In this document: positions 17,832 through 25,847 of the stretch, one piece after another
How positions within the stretch are numbered: the first letter of the stretch is position 1
Layout of the letters: every line of letters begins with the position of its first letter
From: Flavobacteriales bacterium
GTDB taxonomy: Bacteria > Bacteroidota > Bacteroidia > NS11-12g > UBA955
DNA length: 62,846 bases
Direction: 5' to 3'
Assembly (NCBI GenBank): GCA_947447955.1
Contig: CANFLS010000013.1
Location: 1 to 62,846, forward strand
Translations under genes and position numbers: made by a program
Notes under the pieces: model-generated
Told to the model about the DNA's origin: nothing
Seen by the model: only the letters and a program-made list of their open reading frames with translations
Databases searched by the model: none

Positions 17832-19310
17832 ATGAAAAACAATATGAAAAAATTCAAAACTGCGTTTACCATCATTGGCTTGGCTACAATTTTGGTTACT
17901 GTTCCTTCTTGTAAAAAATCTTTTTTAGAAGAACCTCCAAGAGCGCAAACTCCTGATGATTACTTTTCGAGCACGAAACAAGCTGCCGAAGAATTGGTGA
18001 CATCGGTTTATAATAAATTATACGATTGGTCACAGCATTCATTTTCTTGGATTGGCATAACTAGTATTGCCAGCGATGATGCCGACAAAGGAAGCGATCC
18101 TGGAGATACCGGCGCCGACAAAGATCAATTAGATAATTTATCTCATACCTCTACTTCGCTGTCTTTTGGTGAAGTTTGGGAATCAAATTACGAGGGAATT
18201 TCAAGGGCAAACAAAGCTATTTATTTAATGGATAAGCTGAATATGGATCCTTTGCAACGTCAAATATTTAAAGGTGAAGTTCAGTTTTTAAGGGCATACT
18301 ATTACTTTAACTTGGTTAGATGTTTTGGTGGAGTACCTAAAATTGACAAAGTTCCAATTACCCAAGCTGAAATAGATGCGGTTAATGTAAAATCTACTCC
18401 TGATGAAATTTATGACTTGATTGAGTCAGACTTGACATATGCCGGAACAGTTTTGCCATCAACGCGTTTGATTGATCAAGGAAGGGCAACTTCATATGCG
18501 GCCATTGGTTTGTTGGCTAAGGTGAATTTATATAGAGAAAAATGGGCCCAAGCAGCAGCAAATGCAGAAGTGTTGATTGGTTCTAAAAACTTTGATTTGC
18601 TTTCTGATTATTCTCATATTTGGAGGGAAATTGGTGAGTTTTCTTCAGAATCCATTTTTGAAGTGAATGCAAAAGGCACCGAACCCGCTAAAGGAATTGT
18701 AGGATATTTTGTTGTTCAAGCTCCAAGGGGGCAAGGTGGTTTGGGTTGGGGATTCAATACCCCATCTCTAGATCTTTACAATGCCTACGAAGCTGGAGAT
18801 GTAAGAAGAGATGCAACAATTATCAAATCGGGTCAAATTTTGTGGGATGGATGGCAAACAAGTACTTTGGCGCCAAATGCGAGATATAACTACAAAAGCT
18901 ATGTAAGTAAATTGGTTGAATCTTGGGGCAAGCAAGACAATGAAACTAATAAAAATTTGCGTATATTGCGTTATGGCGATTTGTTGCTAGTTGCAGCTGA
19001 AGCGTACAATGAACTTGGTGATACTTCTAAGGCATTGAAATATATGAATATGGTAAGAAATCGTGCTGGTTTGGCAAATGCATCTGCCACAACCAAAACT
19101 GATATTCGCATTGCAATATGGAAAGAGCGTAGGGTAGAAATGGCAATGGAACATGACCGTGTTTTTGATCTGAGAAGAACCAAACAAGCAGGAACTGTAA
19201 TGAGAGCACATGGCAAAGCATATGTGGATGGAAAACACGATTTATATCCAATTCCACAACGTCAAATTGACTTGGCAAATGGCAAACTCATACAAAATCC
19301 TGGATATTAA
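17832..19310 (+). CDS. SusD/RagB-type surface glycan-binding lipoprotein
   Basis: This 492-aa lipoprotein has its lipobox at VPSC (about residue 27) and forms the lid of the SusC transporter, holding the oligosaccharide. Typical SusD segments are present: FLEEPPRAQTPDDYF after the Cys, RANKAIYLMDKL, AEVQFLRAYYYFNLVR-like text (here GEVQFLRAYYYFNLVR), and near the end NKNLRILRYGDLLLVAAEAY and KERRVEMAMEHDRVFDLRR. It lies 9 bp after SusC, so the two are co-expressed. Confidence 0.95.
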   Translation: MKNNMKKFKTAFTIIGLATILVTVPSCKKSFLEEPPRAQTPDDYFSSTKQAAEELVTSVYNKLYDWSQHSFSWIGITSIASDDADKGSDPGDTGADKDQLDNLSHTSTSLSFGEVWESNYEGISRANKAIYLMDKLNMDPLQRQIFKGEVQFLRAYYYFNLVRCFGGVPKIDKVPITQAEIDAVNVKSTPDEIYDLIESDLTYAGTVLPSTRLIDQGRATSYAAIGLLAKVNLYREKWAQAAANAEVLIGSKNFDLLSDYSHIWREIGEFSSESIFEVNAKGTEPAKGIVGYFVVQAPRGQGGLGWGFNTPSLDLYNAYEAGDVRRDATIIKSGQILWDGWQTSTLAPNARYNYKSYVSKLVESWGKQDNETNKNLRILRYGDLLLVAAEAYNELGDTSKALKYMNMVRNRAGLANASATTKTDIRIAIWKERRVEMAMEHDRVFDLRRTKQAGTVMRAHGKAYVDGKHDLYPIPQRQIDLANGKLIQNPGY

Positions 19311-19349
19311 AATGAAAACCAATTAAATTAAATTAAATTTAAATAAACA

Positions 19350-20237
19350 ATGAAAAAACAAATTTTCTCAATGACAGGCTTTGCAGCCGCTGCCTTATTG
19401 GCATTCACATTCACTTCATGTGGTGACGACAAAAAAACTGACAACGGTACTGCTCCAATTGGTGGCTACAACACTTCAGACGAAGTTGCAGCTTCTAACT
19501 TGGTAGCTAAGTTTTCTTTTGAAAACGATGTAACCGATGCAAAAGGAAACATTACTGGCGGCGCTGCTACTGGTACTTCATTTGTAGCTGGTGCAAAAGG
19601 ACAAGCTTGGCAAGGTGCTTCTGCTGGTTATGTTTTGTATTCTGGAGTTTCTAGTAAAATTTCTGGAATCCAATCTACTACTATCTCTTCATGGGTTAAA
19701 ACTGGTGTTGTTTCTGATGGTGCTCAATCTTGGTTCCAAGTGTTGAACGACAGTAACTGGATTGGAAATATGTTCATTTTGCAAGAAACTGGAACTGCAA
19801 ACAACGATTCAACCCGTATCAAATTCACAGTAAATAATTGGAATGCTACCGCTTGGAAAGAGCAGTGGACTGACTTAAGCGGTGAAAACCGTATTAAAGT
19901 TGGTGACAATACTTGGCACCATGTTGTTTGCTCTTACGATGCTGCTACTTCAAAAATTGCAGTTTATGTTGATGGTGTTAAAAGAAACTTGCCAGCAAGT
20001 GTAACTGATAAATTCCAAGATGATCCAACAAAAGGTGGTGCACCTTTGGGAACATTGGCATTTAAAAATGCTACCAAATTCGTTTTCGGTTGCTACAAAC
20101 AACACCTTCCAGGTGGAACTCCTGATTCTTGGATGAAAAACTTCACTGGTGCTTTAGATGAATTCCGTATTTATGACAAAGCATTGGCTGATGCTGATGT
20201 TACTGCTTTATATCAATTAGAAAAAGCTGGACGTTAA
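19350..20237 (+). CDS. LamG-domain surface lipoprotein of the polysaccharide locus
   Basis: A 295-aa lipoprotein: signal peptide with lipobox FTSC (Cys at about 25), followed by GDDKK, an acidic sequence of the kind that exports Bacteroidota lipoproteins to the surface. The rest is one LamG/concanavalin fold (WHHVVCSYDAATSKIAVYVDG, GALDEFRIYDKAL). It is the expected position for a surface glycan-binding protein. Codon use differs from its neighbours: Asn is mostly AAC, Leu mostly TTG, Ala mostly GCT, suggesting very high expression. A terminator follows 24 bp after the stop, inside the next gene. No catalytic motif is seen, though family GH16 shares the fold. Confidence 0.82.
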   Translation: MKKQIFSMTGFAAAALLAFTFTSCGDDKKTDNGTAPIGGYNTSDEVAASNLVAKFSFENDVTDAKGNITGGAATGTSFVAGAKGQAWQGASAGYVLYSGVSSKISGIQSTTISSWVKTGVVSDGAQSWFQVLNDSNWIGNMFILQETGTANNDSTRIKFTVNNWNATAWKEQWTDLSGENRIKVGDNTWHHVVCSYDAATSKIAVYVDGVKRNLPASVTDKFQDDPTKGGAPLGTLAFKNATKFVFGCYKQHLPGGTPDSWMKNFTGALDEFRIYDKALADADVTALYQLEKAGR

Positions 20238-20241
20238 TTCT

Positions 20242-21954
20242 TTGAAAAAAATTATATCAATGGGGCTGTGCGTTTTTCGAACAGCCCCTTTTATTTTCGC
20301 TATTATCCTTGCATCTACAATGCTTGGATTGTTTGTTTCTTGTAAAAAGGAAACACCAGTTACCCTGCCTCCTGTTGCTAAAAATTTTGAAATTTCTAAC
20401 ATAAAATTAAACAACAAACAAATTAGTACTGTAGTTCCAAATTTGAACGTCAATCCAACTTTTGAACTCAATTTTAGCGATGCACTAGATACCAATAGTG
20501 CTAAAAAAGAATTGGCAATTAAAGAAGGTGGTTTTACCGCTGTGCCCGTTCGTTATTACTTTTCACACTCTGATTCTACATTATCTATTCAGTGTGATAA
20601 ACCATTGAAATATTTCACAAAGTACACTTTAGCAGTACCTACAACTTTGATTTCCAAAAGTGGAGGTCATATTTCTAAGTATTATGCGGTGCAACTGCGC
20701 ACAGGCATGGATACTTCAATTAAATTTTCGGTTATCTCCGATAACCAACTAATGGATTCGGTGCAATACCGGAACCTACAATATTTTTGGAATTTTGCCC
20801 ACCCAATCAGTGGGCTGGCGCGTGAGCGCAATACTTCAGGTGATTTGGTTACCTCTGGCGGATCAGGAATGGGTGTTATGGCCATCATTGCAGGAGTTAA
20901 CCGCAATTTTATTAGCCGTTCCGAAGCGGTAGATCACCTAACAATCATGTCGCACTTTCTATTGTATAAAACCAAAGTCTATCATGGTGCATTTCCTCAT
21001 TGGTTAAATGGAGCAAACGGAAATACCATTGCATTTTCTACAAATGATGATGGCGCAGACTTGGTAGAAACTTCATACTTAATTCAAGGATTATTAACTG
21101 CCCGTCAGTATTTTAACGATGCGGGTAACAAAGAAACGTCCCTCAGAAATAAAATCGATAGTATTTGGCGGAGGGTTGAATGGAATTGGTTTACCAAAAA
21201 TGGTGCAGAAACCAATTTGTATTGGCATTGGAGTCCGAATAAAGGATTCATCATGAATATGCCAATTCGCGGTTGGAATGAGTGTTTAATTACCCATGTT
21301 TTGGCCGCTTCGTCCCCAACTTATCCAGTAAGTACCGCTGTTTATAAAAACGGTTGGGCCTCAAATGGTGGAATGAAAAATGGCAAATCGTTTTATGGCT
21401 TTAAACTGTCTTTAGGTTCTGATTATGGTGGACCTATGTTCTTTGCACATTATTCATTTCTGGGAATAGATCCGAGAGGGCTTACAGATCAGTACGCCGA
21501 TTATTGGCAGCAGAATCAAAATCATGCTTTAATCAATTATACGTATTGCAAACAAAATCCAAAGAATTTTGGGGGATATAGCGCCGAATGTTGGGGATTA
21601 ACTGCGAGTGACGACCCATGGGGTTACGATGCTCATTCACCAACAAACGATAGGGGTGTGATTTCACCAACTGCGGCTTTGGCGTCCATGCCATATACTC
21701 CAAATGAATCAAAAGCGGCAATGCGGTTTTTCTATTACAAATTAGGCGATAAAATTTGGCGAGAATACGGTTTTGTTGATGCCTTTAATATCAATGAAAC
21801 TTGGGTTGCCGATTCTTACTTGGCAATTGACCAAGGCCCCATTGTTGTAATGATTGAAAATTACCGTTCTTCTTTGCTTTGGGAACAATTTACAAGCTGC
21901 ACCGAAGTGAAATCGGGAATGAAAAAATTGGGCTTTTCGGCCCCTTATCTATAA
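20242..21954 (+). CDS. PF10091 (GH144-like) glucanase lipoprotein
   Basis: A 570-aa lipoprotein. The signal peptide ends at FVSC (Cys about 34). An Ig-like domain (about 45-155, SDALDTNSAKKELA, LKYFTKYTLAVP) precedes an alpha/alpha-barrel domain of the putative glucoamylase family PF10091 (about 170-565: FWNFAHPISGLARERN, NDDGADLVETSYLIQG, HWSPNKGF, WNECLITHVLAAS, GPMFFAHYSFLGIDPRG). This family holds GH144, the endo-beta-1,2-glucanases first described in Chitinophaga. The start is TTG 20242 or ATG 20260; the TTG keeps a KK N-terminus. A terminator hairpin (20262-20297) lies inside the signal-peptide codons, which should reduce transcription from upstream. Confidence 0.8.
   Translation: MKKIISMGLCVFRTAPFIFAIILASTMLGLFVSCKKETPVTLPPVAKNFEISNIKLNNKQISTVVPNLNVNPTFELNFSDALDTNSAKKELAIKEGGFTAVPVRYYFSHSDSTLSIQCDKPLKYFTKYTLAVPTTLISKSGGHISKYYAVQLRTGMDTSIKFSVISDNQLMDSVQYRNLQYFWNFAHPISGLARERNTSGDLVTSGGSGMGVMAIIAGVNRNFISRSEAVDHLTIMSHFLLYKTKVYHGAFPHWLNGANGNTIAFSTNDDGADLVETSYLIQGLLTARQYFNDAGNKETSLRNKIDSIWRRVEWNWFTKNGAETNLYWHWSPNKGFIMNMPIRGWNECLITHVLAASSPTYPVSTAVYKNGWASNGGMKNGKSFYGFKLSLGSDYGGPMFFAHYSFLGIDPRGLTDQYADYWQQNQNHALINYTYCKQNPKNFGGYSAECWGLTASDDPWGYDAHSPTNDRGVISPTAALASMPYTPNESKAAMRFFYYKLGDKIWREYGFVDAFNINETWVADSYLAIDQGPIVVMIENYRSSLLWEQFTSCTEVKSGMKKLGFSAPYL
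20262..20297 (+). terminator. Intrinsic terminator inside the 5' end of the glucanase gene
   Basis: Stem GGGGCTGT (20262-20269) and ACAGCCCC (20281-20288), an 11-nt loop, then TTTTATTTT. It lies 24 bp after the LamG stop and also within the signal-peptide codons of the next gene. Translation of the glucanase start would melt the stem. Confidence 0.75.
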
Positions 21955-21964
21955 CTTTAATATA

Positions 21965-24322
21965 ATGAATTTTATGTATAAAAACAAATTTTCAGTTTCA
22001 AAATCAATAGGCTTATGCCTTATTGTTTCTGTATTTTCTTTTCAAACAGTGATTGCACAAAACGGTCCTAGCCAAATCAAAGTTATTGGTTCTCGTGCAG
22101 ATGTTTTTGTTGATTCACTTATGAATTTGATGACCATCCAAGAAAAAATTGGTCAATTAAATCTACCATCCGTAGGATTTGATGTAACCGGCCCAGTTGT
22201 GAGTCAAGGCGTTGATGAAAAATTAAGCAAAGGCCTTGTAGGTGGTGTTTTCAATACTTTCACCCCTGTGGCTGTAAGGAAATTACAAGAGAAGGCAATA
22301 AAAGGACATCGTTTGCACATTCCTTTGTTGTTTGGTTACGATGTGATTCATGGACATAGAACCATTTTTCCTATACCATTGGCATTGTCTTGTACATGGA
22401 ATTTAGGAAAAATTGAAGACATGGCTAGGATTTCTGCAAAAGAGGCTACTGCCGATGGATTGAATTGGACTTTCTCTCCTATGGTGGATATTGCCCGCGA
22501 TCCTCGTTGGGGTAGGGTTTCTGAAGGTGCTGGCGAAGACCCATATTTGGGTTCTCGCATTGCTGAAGCAATGGTACGTGGTTACCAAGGTACAAGTTTA
22601 ACTAATCCTTTAAACGTGATGGCTTGCGTAAAGCATTTCGCGCTTTATGGTGCTGCAGAAGCTGGCCGCGATTACAATACGGTAGATATGTCCCTCTATA
22701 AAATGAGCAATGATTATTTTCCACCTTATCATGCTGCTGTAAATGCCGGTGTTGGAAGTGTAATGACATCATTTAACGATGTGAATGGAGTTCCAGCAAC
22801 ATGCAATCCTTTTTTAATGGATACAGTTTTGAAAAAACAATGGGGATTCAACGGTTTGGTAGTTACTGATTATACTGCCATCAATGAATTGATGAACCAT
22901 GGAATGGGCGATGAAAAGACAGTTGCAAAACGTGCATTAGAAGCTGGTGCCGATATGGATATGGTAGGTGAGTTGTATTTGAATCATGTTGAAAGTCTTT
23001 TGAGGGACGGTAAATTAAGTATGGATTATTTAAACCGGTCTTGCAGAAATATTTTAATGTCGAAATATAAATTGGGCTTGTTTTCAGACCCATACAGAGG
23101 TTTAAATGATGCCAGACAGTCTGAAATCATGTCCGACGAGCACAAATCAATTGCATTGCATATTGCTGAAGAATCGATTGTGTTGTTAAAAAACAATAAA
23201 AATGTACTGCCCTTAGGCAATGGCGTATCGCCATCTGAAATTGCGTTAAAACTGCCATCAAATCAGAAGATTGCTTTAATTGGACCACACATAAAAGGGC
23301 AACGCGATTTAATTGGAAGTTGGAGTGGAGCAGGTGATGCCAAAAAAGCTATTACACTTTTCGATGCTATAATTTCTGATCAAGGCAATATTAAAAAAGA
23401 AAATATCTCTTATGCCTTGGGTTGTAACCTCATTGAAAATGTTGATTTGATGAATAAATTGAATCAACACGATGGTCAACTAAAAATAGCCAAACAATCT
23501 GCAGCTGAGTTAATTAAAGAGGCAGTGAAAGTTGCATCTAAATCAGACATTGTGGTTTTGGCATTGGGTGAAACTTTTGGCATGACGGGTGAAGCCGCTT
23601 CTATGTCGAACCTAGATTTGCAACCACAACAAAAAGCTTTGTTTGCTGCTTTGAAAGCAACCGGAAAACCCATTGTGTTGTTGTTATTCAACGGCAGACC
23701 AATGACAATTGAGAATGAATTCAATCAAGCCGATGCAGTACTTGAATGTTGGTTCCCAGGAACAATGGCCGGCGAAGCTGTTAAAAATGTATTGTTTGGG
23801 AATGTAAATCCCTCAGGAAAATTAACAATGAGTTTCCCGCGCAATGTAGGTCAAATTCCAATTTATTATAATTCGCGCAAAACGGGCCGTCCTGTTGATC
23901 CAAATCAAAAGTACAGTTCAAAGTATTTAGATGTGGCGAATACGCCATTGTTGCCTTTTGGTTACGGTTTGAGTTATTCAACTTTTGAGTATTCAAATTT
24001 GAAAGTTTCTGAAGTGGGAAATGGTCTTGTGAATGTTTCTGTTGATGTTACCAATTCTGGTACTAGGGAAGGACAAGAAGTTGTTCAAATTTACATGTCT
24101 GATTTGGTGGCTTCTAAAACGCGTCCAGTGAAAGAATTAAAAAGATTTAAAAAGGTAAGTATTTCAGCGCATTCAACTTTTACTGCCAACTTTCAATTAA
24201 CAAAAGAAGATTTCGGATTTTATAATGATCGTATGAATTTAACCATTGAGCCAGGAGATTTCGAAATTTCTGCGGGTGGTAATTCTAACGCAAATCTTAT
24301 GGTAAAGTATTTATTGAAGTAA
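21965..24322 (+). CDS. bglX: GH3 beta-glucosidase, BglX type
   Basis: This 785-aa exported glycoside hydrolase family 3 enzyme removes terminal glucose from beta-glucan oligosaccharides. It has a signal peptide (to about VIAQ, residue 32), the N-terminal barrel (GEDPYLGSRIAEAMVRGY, NVMACVKHFALYG) with the nucleophile D302 in LVVTDYTAI, the second alpha/beta domain (ESIVLLKNNKNVLPLG, IALIGPH, VVLALGETFGMTGEAAS) and a C-terminal fibronectin III-like domain (from about 690). The start is ATG 21965; ATG 21974 is also possible. It lies 10 bp after the glucanase gene. Relatives next to a GH144-like enzyme in Bacteroides act on sophoro-oligosaccharides. Confidence 0.92.
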   Translation: MNFMYKNKFSVSKSIGLCLIVSVFSFQTVIAQNGPSQIKVIGSRADVFVDSLMNLMTIQEKIGQLNLPSVGFDVTGPVVSQGVDEKLSKGLVGGVFNTFTPVAVRKLQEKAIKGHRLHIPLLFGYDVIHGHRTIFPIPLALSCTWNLGKIEDMARISAKEATADGLNWTFSPMVDIARDPRWGRVSEGAGEDPYLGSRIAEAMVRGYQGTSLTNPLNVMACVKHFALYGAAEAGRDYNTVDMSLYKMSNDYFPPYHAAVNAGVGSVMTSFNDVNGVPATCNPFLMDTVLKKQWGFNGLVVTDYTAINELMNHGMGDEKTVAKRALEAGADMDMVGELYLNHVESLLRDGKLSMDYLNRSCRNILMSKYKLGLFSDPYRGLNDARQSEIMSDEHKSIALHIAEESIVLLKNNKNVLPLGNGVSPSEIALKLPSNQKIALIGPHIKGQRDLIGSWSGAGDAKKAITLFDAIISDQGNIKKENISYALGCNLIENVDLMNKLNQHDGQLKIAKQSAAELIKEAVKVASKSDIVVLALGETFGMTGEAASMSNLDLQPQQKALFAALKATGKPIVLLLFNGRPMTIENEFNQADAVLECWFPGTMAGEAVKNVLFGNVNPSGKLTMSFPRNVGQIPIYYNSRKTGRPVDPNQKYSSKYLDVANTPLLPFGYGLSYSTFEYSNLKVSEVGNGLVNVSVDVTNSGTREGQEVVQIYMSDLVASKTRPVKELKRFKKVSISAHSTFTANFQLTKEDFGFYNDRMNLTIEPGDFEISAGGNSNANLMVKYLLK

Positions 24323-24344
24323 TAAAACATATTTAAATTCAATA

Positions 24345-24380
24345 AGATAGCCTATCTGTTCGCAGGTAGGCTATCTTTGT
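24345..24380 (+). terminator. Terminator of the polysaccharide locus
   Basis: Stem AGATAGCCTA/TAGGCTATCT (24345-24354 and 24367-24376) with a T-rich tail. The right arm and tail also form the -7 element of the next gene. Confidence 0.8.
24372..24379 (+). promoter_or_regulatory. -7 element TATCTTTG of the DUF6629 gene
   Basis: Exact TAnnTTTG match only 3 nt before the ATG at 24383, overlapping the terminator stem of bglX. It predicts a leaderless mRNA. Confidence 0.5.
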
Positions 24381-24382
24381 TT

Positions 24383-25075
24383 ATGTGTTTTTCAGCCACG
24401 GTTAGTTTTTCGTCATCGGTGGTAATTGGTGCCATGGGTATTTATTCCATTAAATCAGTAACCCACACGCATCAGAAATATTTGGCGGCAATTCCGTTTT
24501 TATTTGCGGTACAGCAATTTTCAGAAGGGTTTGTTTGGCTCACGCTCAACCATGAATTGGATTTGAAATATCAAGATTTTTTCACCCAATCATTTTTATT
24601 ATTTGCGTGGATTATTTGGCCCATTTTGGTTCCTTTTGCATTGTATAAATTCGAATTTGGAGGGAAGGGTTTGCCCTCTTCAAAAGGAAAAGAAACACAT
24701 CCTTCATGGCGCGTATTTGGGTTGTTTGTATGTTTGTTGACAGGTGTTTTAACGGCGCTATATTCACTCTATCAAATGAAGTATTTAAACCCATTTCCGA
24801 GGATTCATGATTTTCACATTGCTTACGAATTTAGAAATACTGAATTGAGTTGGCCAATAAATAAGTTCTTATACACAGTAGCAACGGTAATTCCATTTTT
24901 TCTTTCTAAAATTCGTGAAATATTGGTTTTGGCAATTGTAAATGCAATAGCATTGGGAATTGCATACTATTTCTATATCAATGCGTTGCCTTCAACATGG
25001 TGCTTTATGTCGGCGGGTATTAGTTTGCTAATCATATGGATTATAAAGCAAAACAAATTGCCAAGGAATTCTTGA
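24383..25075 (+). CDS. DUF6629-type integral membrane protein
   Basis: A 230-aa membrane protein with about seven hydrophobic segments. The start MCFSATVSFSSS is diagnostic of a family (DUF6629) of unknown function with the conserved N-terminal MCFSA and FAVQQFSEGFVWL. I chose ATG 24383 because of this conserved start; an in-frame TTG at 24377 lies within the promoter element. It is not part of the polysaccharide locus, since a terminator lies between. Function unknown. Confidence 0.8.
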   Translation: MCFSATVSFSSSVVIGAMGIYSIKSVTHTHQKYLAAIPFLFAVQQFSEGFVWLTLNHELDLKYQDFFTQSFLLFAWIIWPILVPFALYKFEFGGKGLPSSKGKETHPSWRVFGLFVCLLTGVLTALYSLYQMKYLNPFPRIHDFHIAYEFRNTELSWPINKFLYTVATVIPFFLSKIREILVLAIVNAIALGIAYYFYINALPSTWCFMSAGISLLIIWIIKQNKLPRNS

Positions 25076-25187
25076 ACTTTAAATTTTACCGAGGATTCCC
25101 TTGGTAGAATCTATCAGAATAGTTCACAATTCATTTTGGGTATGTGAACTTACCCAAACAATTATCTGTTTTCTTTGTTCTCTCAAT

Positions 25188-25649
25188 ATGAAAAGACTTG
25201 TTCAGGAACAATTTTTACCGGTGTCGTTAGAAACTGCTTGGAATTATTTTGCAACCCCCAAAAATTTAAATGATATAACACCGCCTGATATGGTTTTTAA
25301 AATCGTTTCTGAATTGCCAGAAAAAATGTACGAGGGTATGTTTATTCAATACAAAATAAAACCCATGCTCAATATAGAATTAAACTGGTGTACCGAAATT
25401 ACGCATATTGTTGAGGGACAATTTTTTGTTGATGAACAGCGTCAAGGACCCTACAATATTTGGCACCATGAACATCATTTCAAGTCTGTTGAAGGTGGGG
25501 TATTAATGACAGATATTTTGCATTACGATGTGGGTATGTCTTTTTTAGGTTGGATAGCGAGCAAACTTTTTGTTGACAACAAAGTCAAACAAATATTTGA
25601 ATTTCGCAGATTAGAATTGACAAATATTCCTGTTTTTAAGAAGGGGTAA
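25188..25649 (+). CDS. SRPBCC (START-like) ligand-binding protein
   Basis: A 153-aa cytoplasmic protein of the polyketide-cyclase/dehydrase-like SRPBCC family. The start at ATG 25188 gives MKRLVQEQFLPVSLETAWNYF, the usual N-terminus; the frame stays open upstream to 25101, but that part has no family features. Conserved segments are FATPKNLNDITPPDMVFKI, CTEITHIVEGQFFVDEQ and GPYNIWHHEHHFK. The fold binds hydrophobic ligands in a deep cavity. The ligand is unknown. It lies 112 bp after the DUF6629 gene and may be co-transcribed with it. Confidence 0.8.
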   Translation: MKRLVQEQFLPVSLETAWNYFATPKNLNDITPPDMVFKIVSELPEKMYEGMFIQYKIKPMLNIELNWCTEITHIVEGQFFVDEQRQGPYNIWHHEHHFKSVEGGVLMTDILHYDVGMSFLGWIASKLFVDNKVKQIFEFRRLELTNIPVFKKG

Positions 25650-25678
25650 ACTCTTTTAAAATCTATTTATTTTTTGCC

Positions 25679-25700
25679 GAAAAGTTGATTTCAACTTTTC
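25679..25700. repeat. Inverted repeat after the SRPBCC gene
   Basis: GAAAAGTTGA and TCAACTTTTC are separated by 2 nt. No T-run follows, so it is a weak terminator at best. The AAGTTGA half resembles that of the palindrome before the SulP gene. Confidence 0.35.
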
Positions 25701-25726
25701 AAATTATCTATTACTTTCTATTTTTA

Positions 25727-25807
25727 ATGGAATTATATTTTATTAGGTGGGTTGTTATCTGCGTTTTGATATTAATTTTGCCGAGTGAGACAATTAACAT
25801 GTTTTAA
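25727..25807 (+). CDS. Possible 26-aa membrane micropeptide
   Basis: An ATG-to-TAA reading frame encodes MELYFIRWVVICVLILILPS and six more residues, a single transmembrane helix. It fills part of the 198-bp gap before the PagL-like gene. No promoter element was identified. Such frames arise by chance in AT-rich DNA, so support is weak. Confidence 0.2.
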   Translation: MELYFIRWVVICVLILILPSETINMF

Positions 25808-25847
25808 GTTATTTGCCAATATTTGGTTTGTCTAAATACCATTAAAA

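Noticed and set aside
18971-19278. Three overlapping antisense frames within the SusD gene
   Set aside because: They share the same DNA in different frames and none has family text; SusD motifs occupy the other strand.
25058-25105. Inverted repeat CCAAGGAAT/ATTCCCTTGG after the DUF6629 gene as a terminator
   Set aside because: The stem has a bulge, the loop is long and no T-run follows.
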